The position numbers and the translations under genes are program-made. A DNA stretch of 64,000 nt from Undibacterium pigrum (GTDB lineage Bacteria > Pseudomonadota > Gammaproteobacteria > Burkholderiales > Burkholderiaceae_D), in assembly GCF_003201815.1 (NCBI RefSeq), contig NZ_QJKB01000002.1, positions 434,001 to 498,000 of the forward strand, read 5' to 3'. Within the stretch, counting starts at the first letter, position 1; every line of letters starts with the position of its first letter. Positions 19,486 through 27,028 of this stretch are shown in pieces. The notes beneath the pieces were generated by a model, which did not search any database, was not told where the DNA came from, and saw nothing but the letters and a program-made list of their open reading frames with translations.

Positions 19486-19520
19486 AACGGCAAAAGTTCT
19501 CTCAGATTACTTTTGCCGTT
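19486..19520 (-). terminator. Terminator of the luciferase-like monooxygenase gene
   Basis: A perfect 12-bp inverted repeat (19486-19497 with 19509-19520) just past the minus-strand stop at 19532. The minus-strand sequence after the stem is T-rich, as expected for an intrinsic terminator. Confidence 0.7.
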
Positions 19521-19531
19521 TTAAAAAATAA

Positions 19532-20551
19532 TCAAATCATATTTTTTGGAGCCAGTTTAAGAGCGGCACCTGCCTGTGCCGCAATTTCATAAGAATGCAG
19601 GCGCGCAGCATGATTGTGGATTTGTGCCGTGATCATCAATTCATCAGCGCCGGTATATTCTATGAAGGCCTGCATTTTCTCCGTAACAGTATCCGGTGCA
19701 CCGATGGCCGAGCATGATAAGACCTGCTCCAGCAAGGCATGCTCTTGCGGGCCGATATTCTGCAAGAAATTGGCGACTGGCAAAGGCAGCTTTGCCGGGC
19801 GGCCACTGCGCAAATTGATGAATGCCTGCTGGGCCGAGCTGGCCAGGTAATAGGCTTCATCATCCGTATCAGCCGCAAATACATTAAACCCAAGCATGAC
19901 ATAAGGTTTAGCCAATTGCGTCGATGGGCGGAAGGTGGCGCGGTAAATTTCTATCGCCTGCATCATTTGCTGGGGTGCGAAATGCGAGGCAAAGGCATAT
20001 GGCAAGCCCATGGCTGCCGCCAGTTGTGCACCAAACAGGCTGGAACCCAAAATCCAGATCGGCACTTTCAAACCATGCCCGGGCACAGCACGCACTGCCT
20101 GCTGAGAGTCTTCGCTGAGGTAATCCATCAGTTCATTCACATCCTGTGGGAACTCATCTGCATCGCTGGAGAGATTGCGGCGCAGCGCACGCGCAGTGCG
20201 CTGGTCTGAGCCCGGTGCACGCCCCAGACCGAGGTCTATGCGGCCAGGATAGAGCGATTCCAGCGTGCCAAATTGTTCAGCGATGACGAGTGGCGAATGA
20301 TTTGGCAACATGATGCCGCCAGCCCCTACGCGTATGCTTTTGGTGCCACCGGCAATATGGCCTATCAGGACAGCAGTGGCCGCACTGGCAATGCCTGGCA
20401 TGCCGTGGTGTTCTGCCAGCCAGTAACGCTGATAGCCCCAGCCCTCGCCATGCTGGGCCAGGCTGAGGGAATTGCGGAAAGATTGCGCAGCATCACTGCC
20501 TTCGGCAATCGGTGACAGGTCGAGTATGGATAAAGGGTATGAAGAAGACAT
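19532..20551 (-). CDS. LLM-class flavin-dependent oxidoreductase (luciferase-like, MsnO8 type)
   Basis: FMN-dependent monooxygenase-like enzyme of 339 aa belonging to the bacterial luciferase-like group often annotated as MsnO8. Characteristic segments are LSILDLSPI at the start, [36 protein letters not shown] and [10 protein letters not shown]. Members use reduced flavin from a separate reductase to oxidise diverse small substrates. The substrate is unknown and no flavin reductase lies alongside. The gene is monocistronic, ending in the hairpin at 19486-19520. Confidence 0.9.
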   Translation of the reverse strand: MSSSYPLSILDLSPIAEGSDAAQSFRNSLSLAQHGEGWGYQRYWLAEHHGMPGIASAATAVLIGHIAGGTKSIRVGAGGIMLPNHSPLVIAEQFGTLESLYPGRIDLGLGRAPGSDQRTARALRRNLSSDADEFPQDVNELMDYLSEDSQQAVRAVPGHGLKVPIWILGSSLFGAQLAAAMGLPYAFASHFAPQQMMQAIEIYRATFRPSTQLAKPYVMLGFNVFAADTDDEAYYLASSAQQAFINLRSGRPAKLPLPVANFLQNIGPQEHALLEQVLSCSAIGAPDTVTEKMQAFIEYTGADELMITAQIHNHAARLHSYEIAAQAGAALKLAPKNMI

Positions 20552-20632
20552 GAGCCTGCAATTTCAAATGTAGAGAAAACCATTATGGTTGAAATCGCAG
20601 ATTTCTGTTTGCAGGCCCTGATTCCTTGCTTT

Positions 20633-21451
20633 TTAAGCAGGCTTTTTCATAACTGTATCAAACAGCAACCTGTCCAGTACCGAGAAATCCATGTCACCCG
20701 TGCTATTGGTTCTGACACTGTCGAGTCTCTGCAACTGGCTCTCGATAAAACGGTTGATGACAGGCATGGGCACCGATAATTCTGATTCCTTGGCACGGCG
20801 TTTGATGACCAGTAATTCGGTGATGGCTGCCAGCAATTCATGATCTTCTATAGTCGCATCCACCATGTCCTGAAAACGCATGGGCACAGGACCCAGGTCT
20901 TGTTCTATCCACAGACAAGCCAGCAGAGGGCGCAATACATACAGGTATTTTTTCAGCTTGACCATTTCACCCTGCAAGTGCTCGCGATAGTTTTTACTGG
21001 CCATGTGCAGGTAATGGTAGTAAGCCCTTTCCGGTCTGTGTACTTCGCGCGAGGCCGCTTGCAGGGCTTGCAAAAAGACAGTGTCTGCCGCATACACTAC
21101 CGGTGAAGACAACCACTCTATCAGCGTCGCATTGCCATTGCGCAGCAAGCCCAGAGCCTTGCGCAAGTCCCAGCCGCTGACATCATAGATTTCATTGACA
21201 GGCAATTCGATGACATCACGGCCAGGGAAGACAGTCAGATACCAATCGAGCTTGTTGGCATAGATAAAGCGCACATCATAGTCACTGTCTGGTGATGCAA
21301 AGCCCCAGCCACGGCTGCCTGATTCGCAGGCAAACAAGACTTTGACGTCATGCATCTCTTCTATACGTTGCAGGGTCGCATTGATCTCTCCGCGTATCGC
21401 CGGGTCTATGGGATGCTCTTGTTCTTCCAGTGGCAGGGTAGTCGTGTTCAT
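20633..21451 (-). CDS. Nucleotidyltransferase-superfamily protein (COG3541/YcgL-like)
   Basis: Predicted nucleotidyltransferase of 272 aa with the DNA polymerase beta-type signature: Gly45-Ser46 in ESGSRGWGF followed by the metal-binding pair Asp57 and Asp59 in SDYDVR. This GSRxWG...SDYDVR pattern is typical of the COG3541 group, which I recall in phages as well as bacteria, often near RNA-processing genes. Its biochemical role is not established. It lies on the same strand as the RNA ligase/nucleotidyltransferase operon at 22971-25059, separated only by a divergent lipoprotein gene, and may belong to the same functional island. Confidence 0.78.
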   Translation of the reverse strand: MNTTTLPLEEQEHPIDPAIRGEINATLQRIEEMHDVKVLFACESGSRGWGFASPDSDYDVRFIYANKLDWYLTVFPGRDVIELPVNEIYDVSGWDLRKALGLLRNGNATLIEWLSSPVVYAADTVFLQALQAASREVHRPERAYYHYLHMASKNYREHLQGEMVKLKKYLYVLRPLLACLWIEQDLGPVPMRFQDMVDATIEDHELLAAITELLVIKRRAKESELSVPMPVINRFIESQLQRLDSVRTNSTGDMDFSVLDRLLFDTVMKKPA

Positions 21452-21565
21452 GGTGATCTTTGATAATGATTTTGCAAAAAATGATACATGTTTTCAGTCT
21501 GATAATTTGTAAGGAAATGCAATTCGTATTGTCGGCTCAGGATTTCAAGACTAGTCTGATTTCCC

Positions 21566-22945
21566 ATGCTGTATGCCAAGAATAAAACCATGCCACCACA
21601 TTCCCTGCCAAAACTGCCTGCCCTCGCATTGATACTGACCCTGGTTGCGTGTGGCGGTGGCGGCGGTTCTGCACCTGGCAACACAGGAACGATTGGCACA
21701 ACGACGACAACTACCACAGGTAGTGGCAGCACCACAGGAACCACGAATGCAACAGCGCCAGTCATCAATAGCTTTAGCGCTAATCCTGCCAGCATTAATG
21801 CCGGGTCAAGTACGCAACTGAGCTGGACAGTCACCGGTGCCACCAGCCTGACGCTGAATGGTGCTGCTGTTACCGGCAACAGCCTTGCCGTCAATCCGGC
21901 TGCAACCACGACTTATACACTGACCGCCAGCAATTCTGCCTGCAGTACAGCCTGCAATACCAGTGCTACGGTCACAGTGACTGTAAACAGCGCAGGCACC
22001 GGTAGTACTGCAGGCAATGCAGTTTATGGCGACTTGCGCAAGGCTGACCTGGGTGCTGGTGCGAATTTGAATGGCAGCCTGCCTTTCCCTGCCAATAACG
22101 CCTGGAATACCGATATCTCGGCTGCGCCTGTCGATCCTGCGTCCGACGCACTGATCAGCAGCATAGGCCTGGGTACAGGCCTGCATCCGGATTTTGGTGC
22201 AGGCCTGTATGACGGCGCGCCGATAGGCATACCCTATGTGGTCGTCGCTGGCAGCCAGCCCAAAGTCAGTGTGCAATTTACCGACTATGGCGATGAAAGC
22301 GAACCCGGCCCTTACCCCCTGCCAGCCAATGCACCGATAGAAGGGCAAAAAGCCAATGGCAGCAGCTTTGATGGTGACCGTCATGTGCTGGTCATAGACC
22401 GCGATGCCAACCGCCTGTATGAAGTTGGTAATGCCTATCCACAAGCAGGCGGTAGCTGGAAGGTCAGTGGCGGTGCCATATTCGACCTGACTTCCAATAC
22501 AGTCAGGCCCGGTGGCAAACCAGGCTGGACCAGTGCCGATGCCGCAGGCCTGCCCATCTTCCCTGGTCTGGTACGTTATGAAGAAGCTGCCAGCGGTGTC
22601 ATACGCCATGCCTTGCGCTTTACCGTCAGCCGTACACGTCGTGCCTATGTGCCACCAGCGACACACTGGGCATCATCCAACACCAGCAATATCCTGCCCC
22701 CCATGGGCATGCGCGTGCGCCTGAAAGCCAGTTACCAGATACCGGCTAATTTTTCCAGCGAAACCAAGGCCATCCTGCAAGCCATGAAAACCTACGGCAT
22801 GCTTGTGGCCGACAATGGCTCCAACTGGTACATCAGCGGCGCACCAGATGCACGCTGGAATAACGATAAACTGGTGTCAGAACTTGGCAGTGTCAAAGGC
22901 AGCAGCTTTGAAGTGGTGCGCATGGACGGGCTGGTTACACCTTAG
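21566..22945 (+). CDS. Gly/Thr-rich lipoprotein with an Ig-like domain, unknown function
   Basis: Predicted lipoprotein of up to 459 aa. The signal ends in the lipobox LVACG, followed by poly-Gly and a Thr/Gly/Ser linker. Residues about 60-140 look like an Ig/PKD-like beta domain (INSFSANPASI ... TTTYTLTASN). The remainder (INAGSS to the end) has NNAWN, DGDRHVLVIDRD and THWASSNTSNILPPMGMR motifs seen in uncharacterised secreted proteins. Either ATG at 21566 or 21590 could be the start; no strong ribosome site decides. It is the only plus-strand gene inside an otherwise minus-strand RNA-repair block. Confidence 0.8.
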   Translation: MLYAKNKTMPPHSLPKLPALALILTLVACGGGGGSAPGNTGTIGTTTTTTTGSGSTTGTTNATAPVINSFSANPASINAGSSTQLSWTVTGATSLTLNGAAVTGNSLAVNPAATTTYTLTASNSACSTACNTSATVTVTVNSAGTGSTAGNAVYGDLRKADLGAGANLNGSLPFPANNAWNTDISAAPVDPASDALISSIGLGTGLHPDFGAGLYDGAPIGIPYVVVAGSQPKVSVQFTDYGDESEPGPYPLPANAPIEGQKANGSSFDGDRHVLVIDRDANRLYEVGNAYPQAGGSWKVSGGAIFDLTSNTVRPGGKPGWTSADAAGLPIFPGLVRYEEAASGVIRHALRFTVSRTRRAYVPPATHWASSNTSNILPPMGMRVRLKASYQIPANFSSETKAILQAMKTYGMLVADNGSNWYISGAPDARWNNDKLVSELGSVKGSSFEVVRMDGLVTP

Positions 22946-22970
22946 TTGCAGGCAGCACTATTTGGGAAGT

Positions 22971-24023
22971 TCATGATGAGAGTGCTGCCGCTTCCTGCAA
23001 GAACCTGGCTTTGATTGCTTCAGCATCGGTATCAAGAAAGAAGTTTTCAAAGCTGGTTTCATCCGCGAATGAATTGCGTATCTGCGCCATCAATTCACCC
23101 AGCTCTTTACCAGACAAACCGGTAACTTCAGCAACCAGGGCGCCATTGAATTGCTGCTTCACCTGTTTTCTTCGGGCGTATTTTTCTAGCGCCTGCTCAT
23201 GCGCCAATTTGAAATCCGGGAAACGGGCGAAAGCCATTTCCAGAAATGCCTGTTTTTGCTCTAGTCGTGCAGGCGTGCCACTTTCTGCCCATGCATAGGC
23301 TGGCAGTTGAATCACATCCTGTTCATCCAGCCACAACAAGAAAGCATTGTAAGTCGCCCGCTTGGCGTCGCGTATCCTGGCCTTGTGGTTACGGTTATCC
23401 AGCAGATAGATTTCACGGTTGACATAGGGTGAAGAAACAACATAGAGGAAGATATCTTCCAGGGCCTTGAACTGCCCTGTCGCCCGCATATCCTCATACA
23501 GCAGCGCATCGTAACCCAGCAAATCCAAGGCTGCACCAAAATCCCGTGTAATGCACAATTCGGCAATCAGATGATCTTTATTGTCCGGGTCGCGCATGGG
23601 ATACAGCAAGCCCAGATGACCAAACTTGGCCCCAAATTTATGCGCGATACGGCCTATCAGATTACCAAAATCATTCAAGCCAAAATAGCGTGAAGCAAAA
23701 TCAAATGAGTCGTATTCTGTCCTGATCAGATCAAGCTGGAATACACCTTCTGCTACCGCCAGGCCTATACTGGTGACATCACCATTGGCGACAACTTCTG
23801 TCGCCTGCAGTGCATCAGCAAATTGCCTTGAATTATAATCATTGTCAGCTTCGATCAGGATATCAAGATCACCAAAATCAGCCTTGTCAGCATAAGCCAT
23901 GACCGCCTCTATCCGGCGTTGCGGGAAATGCTGTTGCAATATAGTCACCGCATGATGTTCCACCTCGCGATATCGTGCAGCTGGCAAACGAACTGATCCA
24001 GCTTTTAATGCATTTCCACCCAT
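22971..24023 (-). CDS. Nucleotidyltransferase-fold protein linked to RNA ligase
   Basis: Predicted nucleotidyltransferase of 350 aa. The N-terminal domain carries a GDLDILIE motif (Gly51, Asp52, Asp54) preceded by RIEAVMAYADKADF, giving the h-G-D-h-D-h pattern of the pol-beta superfamily. A later acidic strand VFQLDLIRTE could supply the third carboxylate. The rest is helical and basic (KYARRKQVKQQ), which suits nucleic-acid binding. The start is only seven bases after the RNA ligase stop, so the two are almost certainly co-translated from one message. Possible roles are end-tailing or CCA-like repair of RNA; this is inference from the ligase linkage. Confidence 0.75.
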   Translation of the reverse strand: MGGNALKAGSVRLPAARYREVEHHAVTILQQHFPQRRIEAVMAYADKADFGDLDILIEADNDYNSRQFADALQATEVVANGDVTSIGLAVAEGVFQLDLIRTEYDSFDFASRYFGLNDFGNLIGRIAHKFGAKFGHLGLLYPMRDPDNKDHLIAELCITRDFGAALDLLGYDALLYEDMRATGQFKALEDIFLYVVSSPYVNREIYLLDNRNHKARIRDAKRATYNAFLLWLDEQDVIQLPAYAWAESGTPARLEQKQAFLEMAFARFPDFKLAHEQALEKYARRKQVKQQFNGALVAEVTGLSGKELGELMAQIRNSFADETSFENFFLDTDAEAIKARFLQEAAALSS

Positions 24024-24030
24024 GATCTTT

Positions 24031-25059
24031 CTACCTGTCTCCGTGTTTCAGCAAATATGTGTTTGAAATAGCCTTGAACGACATGCTACCATCCAGACGC
24101 TTGAAGACCACACCTTCCCTGGCTGTTGCCGGGTTCAGTGAGCCACCCTCAGCATAATCAAGCACTTTACTTACATCGCCAGCAAAGCGTTCCAGTGTCA
24201 TGTTTTCCAGCCAGGGCACTTCATGCACAGTAGCACCCAGGGCACGCAGTGCGGCCAATACTTCCTGACGCTCAGCTCTGCCCAGATATCTGCTGGCATC
24301 AATATCAAAAATATCGAACAGATAAAAATCCTGACCACGCATTTTCTCAGGGTTGCCCTGTATGCCCTCGCCGATGATCTCACCTTGCAGGGCCAGATTA
24401 CGGCCAAAGGCAGTCAGTGCAGTCAGCATCTGATTTTGCTTTGCCACGCGCCACAGGCTATTGGCTTCAGATTCCCTGATCCACCAGTTCCTGCCGCATA
24501 CACCAGAGACGCCTGCATTGTGAAAGACCGTCATGCTGGAACCATCAAGCTTGATGGTGACTTCAAATTCTTCCTGTGCCTGAGTGCTCAAGACTTCAGT
24601 CAGATTCTGGATACGCTCCTGATCCGTCTTGCGTATATATTCAGGAAAAGCGCCTTCCACTTCACCAGACAGTGAGGCTGGAATGGCTGGTTCCCATTTT
24701 TCTATACCCAGTACCTGGCTAAAATCTGCGTTGCCATCATCAGTAAGTTCAATCAATTCTGGAAACTGATTCAGCGGCAGTATCATGCCCTGTGAAATCT
24801 GGCCACGCAGTTTGATCGTGCGCAGCCTTATTCCGTTTTTTTCATTCCAGATGATTTTGTTTTTTTCAAGAAATGCAAAGCGTGCATCGCTCAAAGGCAA
24901 AAAGGAATCTATCTCAAAATAGACACAGGCATCGCCTACCTGGAATTCATTTTTCTTGACGACCACGGACCAGCCATCCACGCTGGCGCATTCTATGGCA
25001 TCTGCATCAGGGATGGGTCTGATATTGCTGACGGTTCTGATAGTGACTAATTTTCTCAT
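24031..25059 (-). CDS. ATP-dependent RNA ligase, Rnl5/DRB0094 family
   Basis: RNA ligase of 342 aa in the family of Deinococcus radiodurans DraRnl (Rnl5). The N-terminal part (about 1-130) matches the OB-fold module that distinguishes this family. The adenylation domain has the nucleophile Lys170 in KLDGSS (motif I), Glu227 in LQGEIIGEG (motif IV), and GVVFK plus SFKAIS near 317-330 (motif V lysines). Characterised members seal nicks in duplexes with a 3'-OH on an RNA strand. An AAGGA site sits six bases before the ATG. The gene begins 89 bases downstream of an 18-gene tRNA array on the same strand with no evident terminator between. Confidence 0.88.
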   Translation of the reverse strand: MRKLVTIRTVSNIRPIPDADAIECASVDGWSVVVKKNEFQVGDACVYFEIDSFLPLSDARFAFLEKNKIIWNEKNGIRLRTIKLRGQISQGMILPLNQFPELIELTDDGNADFSQVLGIEKWEPAIPASLSGEVEGAFPEYIRKTDQERIQNLTEVLSTQAQEEFEVTIKLDGSSMTVFHNAGVSGVCGRNWWIRESEANSLWRVAKQNQMLTALTAFGRNLALQGEIIGEGIQGNPEKMRGQDFYLFDIFDIDASRYLGRAERQEVLAALRALGATVHEVPWLENMTLERFAGDVSKVLDYAEGGSLNPATAREGVVFKRLDGSMSFKAISNTYLLKHGDR

Positions 25060-25148
25060 GGGGATTCCTTTTTATTTTTGTATGCGCATTTAAGACGACA
25101 GCAATTGTATTTGAATAGAGCGAAGGGAGATCGGGAAATGTAGGATAG

Positions 25149-25224
25149 TGGTCGAGATTGCTGGATTTGAACCAGCGACCGCTCGCATATGAAGCGAATG
25201 CTCTGCCAACTGAGCTAAATCTCG
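25149..25224 (-). tRNA. tRNA with CAU anticodon (Met elongator or Ile2)
   Basis: Complete cloverleaf with encoded CCA. Acceptor CGAGATT pairs with AATCTCG, so base pair 1-72 is C-G rather than the usual G-C. The anticodon loop is TTCATAT. It lacks the initiator signature of three G-C pairs in the anticodon stem. The body does not resemble a housekeeping tRNA-Met, so charging as Met or, after lysidine modification, as Ile cannot be decided by eye. It is the last tRNA of the array, nearest the RNA ligase gene. Confidence 0.85.
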
Positions 25225-25245
25225 TATGGTCAAGGAATGGAGGAA

Positions 25246-25294
25246 TGATCGCCACGAATCGGCAAGGCCGAGACGGGTCTGTGTGTGGCGATCA
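25246..25294. repeat. Inverted repeat inside the tRNA array
   Basis: A perfect 10-bp inverted repeat (25246-25255 with 25285-25294) flanks 29 bases between the CAU tRNA and the interrupted Arg tRNA. It could be an RNA processing hairpin or a remnant of an inserted element; there is no T-tract, so it is not an obvious terminator. Confidence 0.5.
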
Positions 25295-25298
25295 AAGA

Positions 25299-25535
25299 TG
25301 GTGCTTCAGGCGGGATCAGTGGACTGTAATAGTGAAAGCGAAAGTGAAGGACATGCGCCCGGCGAACCAGGGCAAGGCGCAAAACACAGCGATAGCGGGG
25401 CTATCGCGAGTATTTGCAACGCCGCCATGGTCGGCGCGCGCATGGCAGGCACTTCGCTTTTCACTGTTACAGTCCACTATAACCTGCAACAGTCGGTGTA
25501 GAAGACCGGGGCTCTATCCTTTGAGCTACTGACAC
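25299..25535 (-). tRNA. tRNA-Arg(UCU), interrupted in the T loop by a hairpin element
   Basis: On the minus strand the 5' part (25535 down to about 25478) has the acceptor strand GTGTCAG, D-arm with GGATAGAGC, anticodon loop CTTCTAC (UCU) and 5' T-stem GCAGG. The 3' part (25318 to 25299) has the T-stem strand CCCGC, acceptor CTGAAGC and A-CCA. Between them lies a 159-bp palindromic element. Removing 159-161 bases gives a 76-78-base tRNA, but with one or two stem mismatches and no perfect T54-T55-C56 loop. It may be a decaying gene or may need an unusual junction. Confidence 0.7.
25319..25477. repeat. Family A hairpin element, copy 1 (IVS-like insertion in tRNA-Arg)
   Basis: A 159-bp element bounded by GTGGACTGT and its complement. 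The first and last 28 bases are inverted repeats with one mismatch and a small indel. Complementarity continues inward to an apical GCGATAG/CTATCGC hairpin, so the whole unit folds as one long imperfect hairpin. It has no reading frame and no clear target duplication. About four-fifths of positions match copy 2 (25820-25977), and several differences are compensatory between the arms, for example GCGCCCGGCG opposite a GGCGCGCGC arm here versus GTGCCCGACG opposite CGTCGCGCAC there. Confidence 0.88.
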
Positions 25536-25547
25536 GTAATTATATGT

Positions 25548-25584
25548 GCCACCGGACAGATAAACTTTCGAAATGTCTGGTGGC
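25548..25584. repeat. Hairpin in the Ser-Arg spacer
   Basis: An 11-bp inverted repeat with one G-T pair (25548-25558 with 25574-25584) in the 151-base spacer between the Ser(UGA) and interrupted Arg tRNAs. I see no tRNA in the rest of this spacer. A processing site is possible. Confidence 0.45.
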
Positions 25585-25686
25585 CTGAAGTGCATCAGAA
25601 TATTCCCTGAGGCATGAAGCGATATGAAGCGTAACCTATCTGGAGACTGCCCCATGAACATGAATCATGCGATGCTACTTACAAAA

Positions 25687-25774
25687 TGGAGGAAGCGGTG
25701 AGATTCGAACTCACGGGCCCCATCGGGCCTACTGTTTTCAAGACAGTTGCAATAGACCACTCTGCCACGCTTCC
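25687..25774 (-). tRNA. tRNA-Ser(UGA)
   Basis: An 88-base class II tRNA with a long variable arm. Acceptor GGAAGCG pairs with CGCTTCC, anticodon loop CTTGAAA, T loop TTCGAAT, encoded CCA. All stems pair. The usual serine D-arm (GGCAGAGTGG) is present. Confidence 0.95.
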
Positions 25775-25779
25775 ATAGA

Positions 25780-26012
25780 TGGCGCCCTATAGCGGAATCG
25801 AACCGCTGGCAACCCGCGTGTGGACTGTCACAGTGAAATCGAGAGTGAAGGACATGTGCCCGACGCGTCAGGGCAAGGCGCAAAGCGCAGCGATAGTGGT
25901 GCTATCGCGAGCATTTGCAACGCTGGCATGATCGTCGCGCACATGGCAGGCACTCCGATTTTACTGTGACAGTCCACAAGAGGCGGGGACTCTACCATTG
26001 AGTTAATAGGGC
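25780..26012 (-). tRNA. tRNA-Glu(CUC) or tRNA-Lys(CUU), interrupted in the anticodon loop
   Basis: The body is intact: acceptor GCCCTAT with ATAGGGC, D-arm ACTC...GAGT, anticodon stem CCCGC with GCGGG, T-arm AGCGG-TTCGATT-CCGCT, G73 and encoded CCA. The anticodon loop is split by a family A element. Excising exactly 158 bases restores a 7-base loop in two equivalent registers: CTCTCAC (CUC, Glu) or CTCTTAC (CUU, Lys). G73 and the match to the usual Glu loop favour Glu. The body is nearly identical to the Asp gene at 26100-26174, so one was copied from the other. Confidence 0.8.
25820..25977. repeat. Family A hairpin element, copy 2 (IVS-like insertion in an anticodon loop)
   Basis: A 158-bp element with GTGGACTGTCACAG-type ends that are fully complementary over the first 14 bases, plus an extra T/A pair outside them. 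The interior pairs imperfectly up to an apical GCGATAG/CTATCGC stem. It is inserted in the anticodon loop after position 35 or 36 of the host tRNA, close to the 37/38 position of eukaryal and archaeal tRNA introns. The ends have neither group I nor group II intron character. The exact boundary is ambiguous by one base. Confidence 0.9.
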
Positions 26013-26017
26013 AAAAC

Positions 26018-26094
26018 TGGTGCCGGCTGCAGGATTTGAACCCGCGACCCACTGATTACAAATCAGTTGCTCTACCAGACTGAGCTAAACCGGC
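26018..26094 (-). tRNA. tRNA-Thr(UGU)
   Basis: A 77-base cloverleaf. Acceptor GCCGGTT pairs with the 3' strand ending GCCGGC-A-CCA (one weak pair at position 7), anticodon loop TTTGTAA, T loop TTCAAAT. Confidence 0.94.
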
Positions 26095-26099
26095 AAAAA

Positions 26100-26174
26100 T
26101 GGCGCCCCATAGCGGAATCGAACCGCTGGCAACCCACTAGACAGGCGGGCACTCTACCATTGAGTTAATGAGGC
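26100..26174 (-). tRNA. tRNA-Asp(GUC) with pyrimidine at position 37
   Basis: A 75-base cloverleaf. Acceptor GCCTCAT with ATGGGGC, anticodon stem CCCGC with GTGGG, loop CTGTCTA. The anticodon is GUC, but position 37 is U, where bacterial tRNAs almost always have a purine. G73 is kept. It is a near-twin of the interrupted gene at 25780-26012. Confidence 0.92.
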
Positions 26175-26180
26175 AAAAAC

Positions 26181-26269
26181 TGGCGGAAGATGTGCGACTC
26201 GAACGCACACAGGCTCGTGAAAACCCTCCGGATTAGCAATCCGGTGCAATACCATTATGCGAATCTTCC
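26181..26269 (-). tRNA. tRNA-Ser(GCU)
   Basis: An 89-base class II tRNA. Acceptor GGAAGAT with ATCTTCC, anticodon stem CCGGA with TCCGG, loop TTGCTAA, long variable arm, T-arm GTGCG-TTCGAGT-CGCAC, G73 and CCA. Confidence 0.94.
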
Positions 26270-26346
26270 TTCAAAAAATACCGCGCATGTGCGTCAGCAC
26301 ATCCCACTGGTGAGGTAGTGAGGATCACATGATCACACGGTAAAAC

Positions 26347-26422
26347 TGGACCCGCCTGCAGGGGTCGAACCTGCGGCCTCAACATTCGTATTGTTGCGCT
26401 CTTCCAACTGAGCTAAGGCGAG
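26347..26422 (-). tRNA. tRNA-Arg(ACG)
   Basis: A 76-base cloverleaf beginning with C (CTCGCCT pairing with AGGCGGG, one U-G pair). Anticodon loop ATACGAA; A32 is uncommon. T-arm GCAGG-TTCGACC-CCTGC, discriminator U, encoded CCA. A34 would need TadA deamination to inosine. Confidence 0.92.
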
Positions 26423-26432
26423 AAAAAATGTT

Positions 26433-26508
26433 TGGCATCCCAGGCAGGACTTGAACCTGCAACCTTCGGTTTTGGAGACCGCGACTCTGCCAATTGAGCT
26501 ACTGAGAT
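26433..26508 (-). tRNA. tRNA-Trp(CCA)
   Basis: A 76-base cloverleaf whose first pair is A-U (ATCTCAG with CTGGGAT, two G-U pairs). Anticodon loop CTCCAAA, T-arm GCAGG-TTCAAGT-CCTGC, G73 and encoded CCA. The anticodon-stem side (GCGGTCTCCAAAACCG) matches the usual bacterial Trp pattern. Confidence 0.93.
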
Positions 26509-26549
26509 AATGGCTATGCATTTCATGCTGATGAAATGCATATAAAAAC

Positions 26550-26626
26550 TGGTACTTGCAGATGGAGTTGAACCACCAGCCTCTGCCTTATCAAGGCAAC
26601 GCTCTGACCAATTGAGCTATGCAAGT
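26550..26626 (-). tRNA. tRNA-Ile(GAU)
   Basis: A 77-base cloverleaf. Acceptor ACTTGCA with TGCAAGT, anticodon loop TTGATAA, A73 and CCA. It stands apart from any rRNA operon, unlike the usual bacterial Ile(GAU) gene. Confidence 0.93.
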
Positions 26627-26636
26627 AAAGATAATA

Positions 26637-26711
26637 TGGTGCCCCTTGCTGGTTTTGAACCAGCGACCCACCGGTTATGAGCCGGTTGCTCTCCCACTGA
26701 GCTAAAGGGAC
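26637..26711 (-). tRNA. tRNA with CAU anticodon (second copy; Ile2 or Met)
   Basis: A 75-base cloverleaf. Acceptor GTCCCTT with AAGGGGC, anticodon stem ACCGG with CCGGT, loop CTCATAA, T-arm GCTGG-TTCAAAA-CCAGC. The T-arm and the 3' acceptor resemble bacterial Ile2 (lysidine-type) tRNA more than elongator Met, so decoding of AUA is a fair possibility. Confidence 0.88.
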
Positions 26712-26715
26712 ATTA

Positions 26716-26791
26716 TGGCTCCTCGACCTGGATTCGAACCAGGGACATGCGCATTAACAGTACGCCGCTCTGCCTGCTGAGCTATCGGGGA
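26716..26791 (-). tRNA. tRNA-Asn(GUU) with an acceptor mismatch
   Basis: A 76-base cloverleaf. Anticodon loop CTGTTAA, T-arm CCTGG-TTCGAAT-CCAGG, G73 and CCA. Acceptor TCCCCGA opposite TCGAGGA gives a C4-A69 mismatch, so this gene may be slightly decayed or its transcript edited. Confidence 0.9.
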
Positions 26792-26878
26792 ATTAAACTA
26801 AAATGCATCTCTCGCTGTTGAAGAAATGCGCTCAAAAAATATCGGTTAAAACGACTACGCTTTAATCGGTATTCTTGC

Positions 26879-26952
26879 TGGTCGGGATAGAGAGAATCGA
26901 ACTCTCGCCGTTCGGTTAAAAGCCGAATGCTCTACCTTTGAGCTACATCCCG
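26879..26952 (-). tRNA. tRNA-Lys(UUU)
   Basis: A 74-base cloverleaf. Acceptor CGGGATG with TATCCCG (C1-G72, one G-U), anticodon stem TTCGG with CCGAA, loop CTTTTAA, T-arm GAGAG-TTCGATT-CTCTC, A73 and CCA. Confidence 0.93.
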
Positions 26953-27028
26953 CGTGATGGTGAAGTGTGGCATCTGACGATGCCTGGTCTTTCGTTTCAT
27001 GATTTACTCCTGTGTTGAGATAAGAAAA

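Noticed and set aside
25541..25686. A further tRNA gene in the long spacer between Ser(UGA) and interrupted Arg
   Set aside because: I found no T-arm or acceptor pairing on either strand. Only an 11-bp hairpin is present.
25319..25977. Group I or group II self-splicing introns in the tRNA genes
   Set aside because: The insertions are only 158-159 bases, end in perfect inverted repeats, lack an omega-G at the 3' end and any P/Q/R/S-like core or domain V motif. They look like simple long hairpins.
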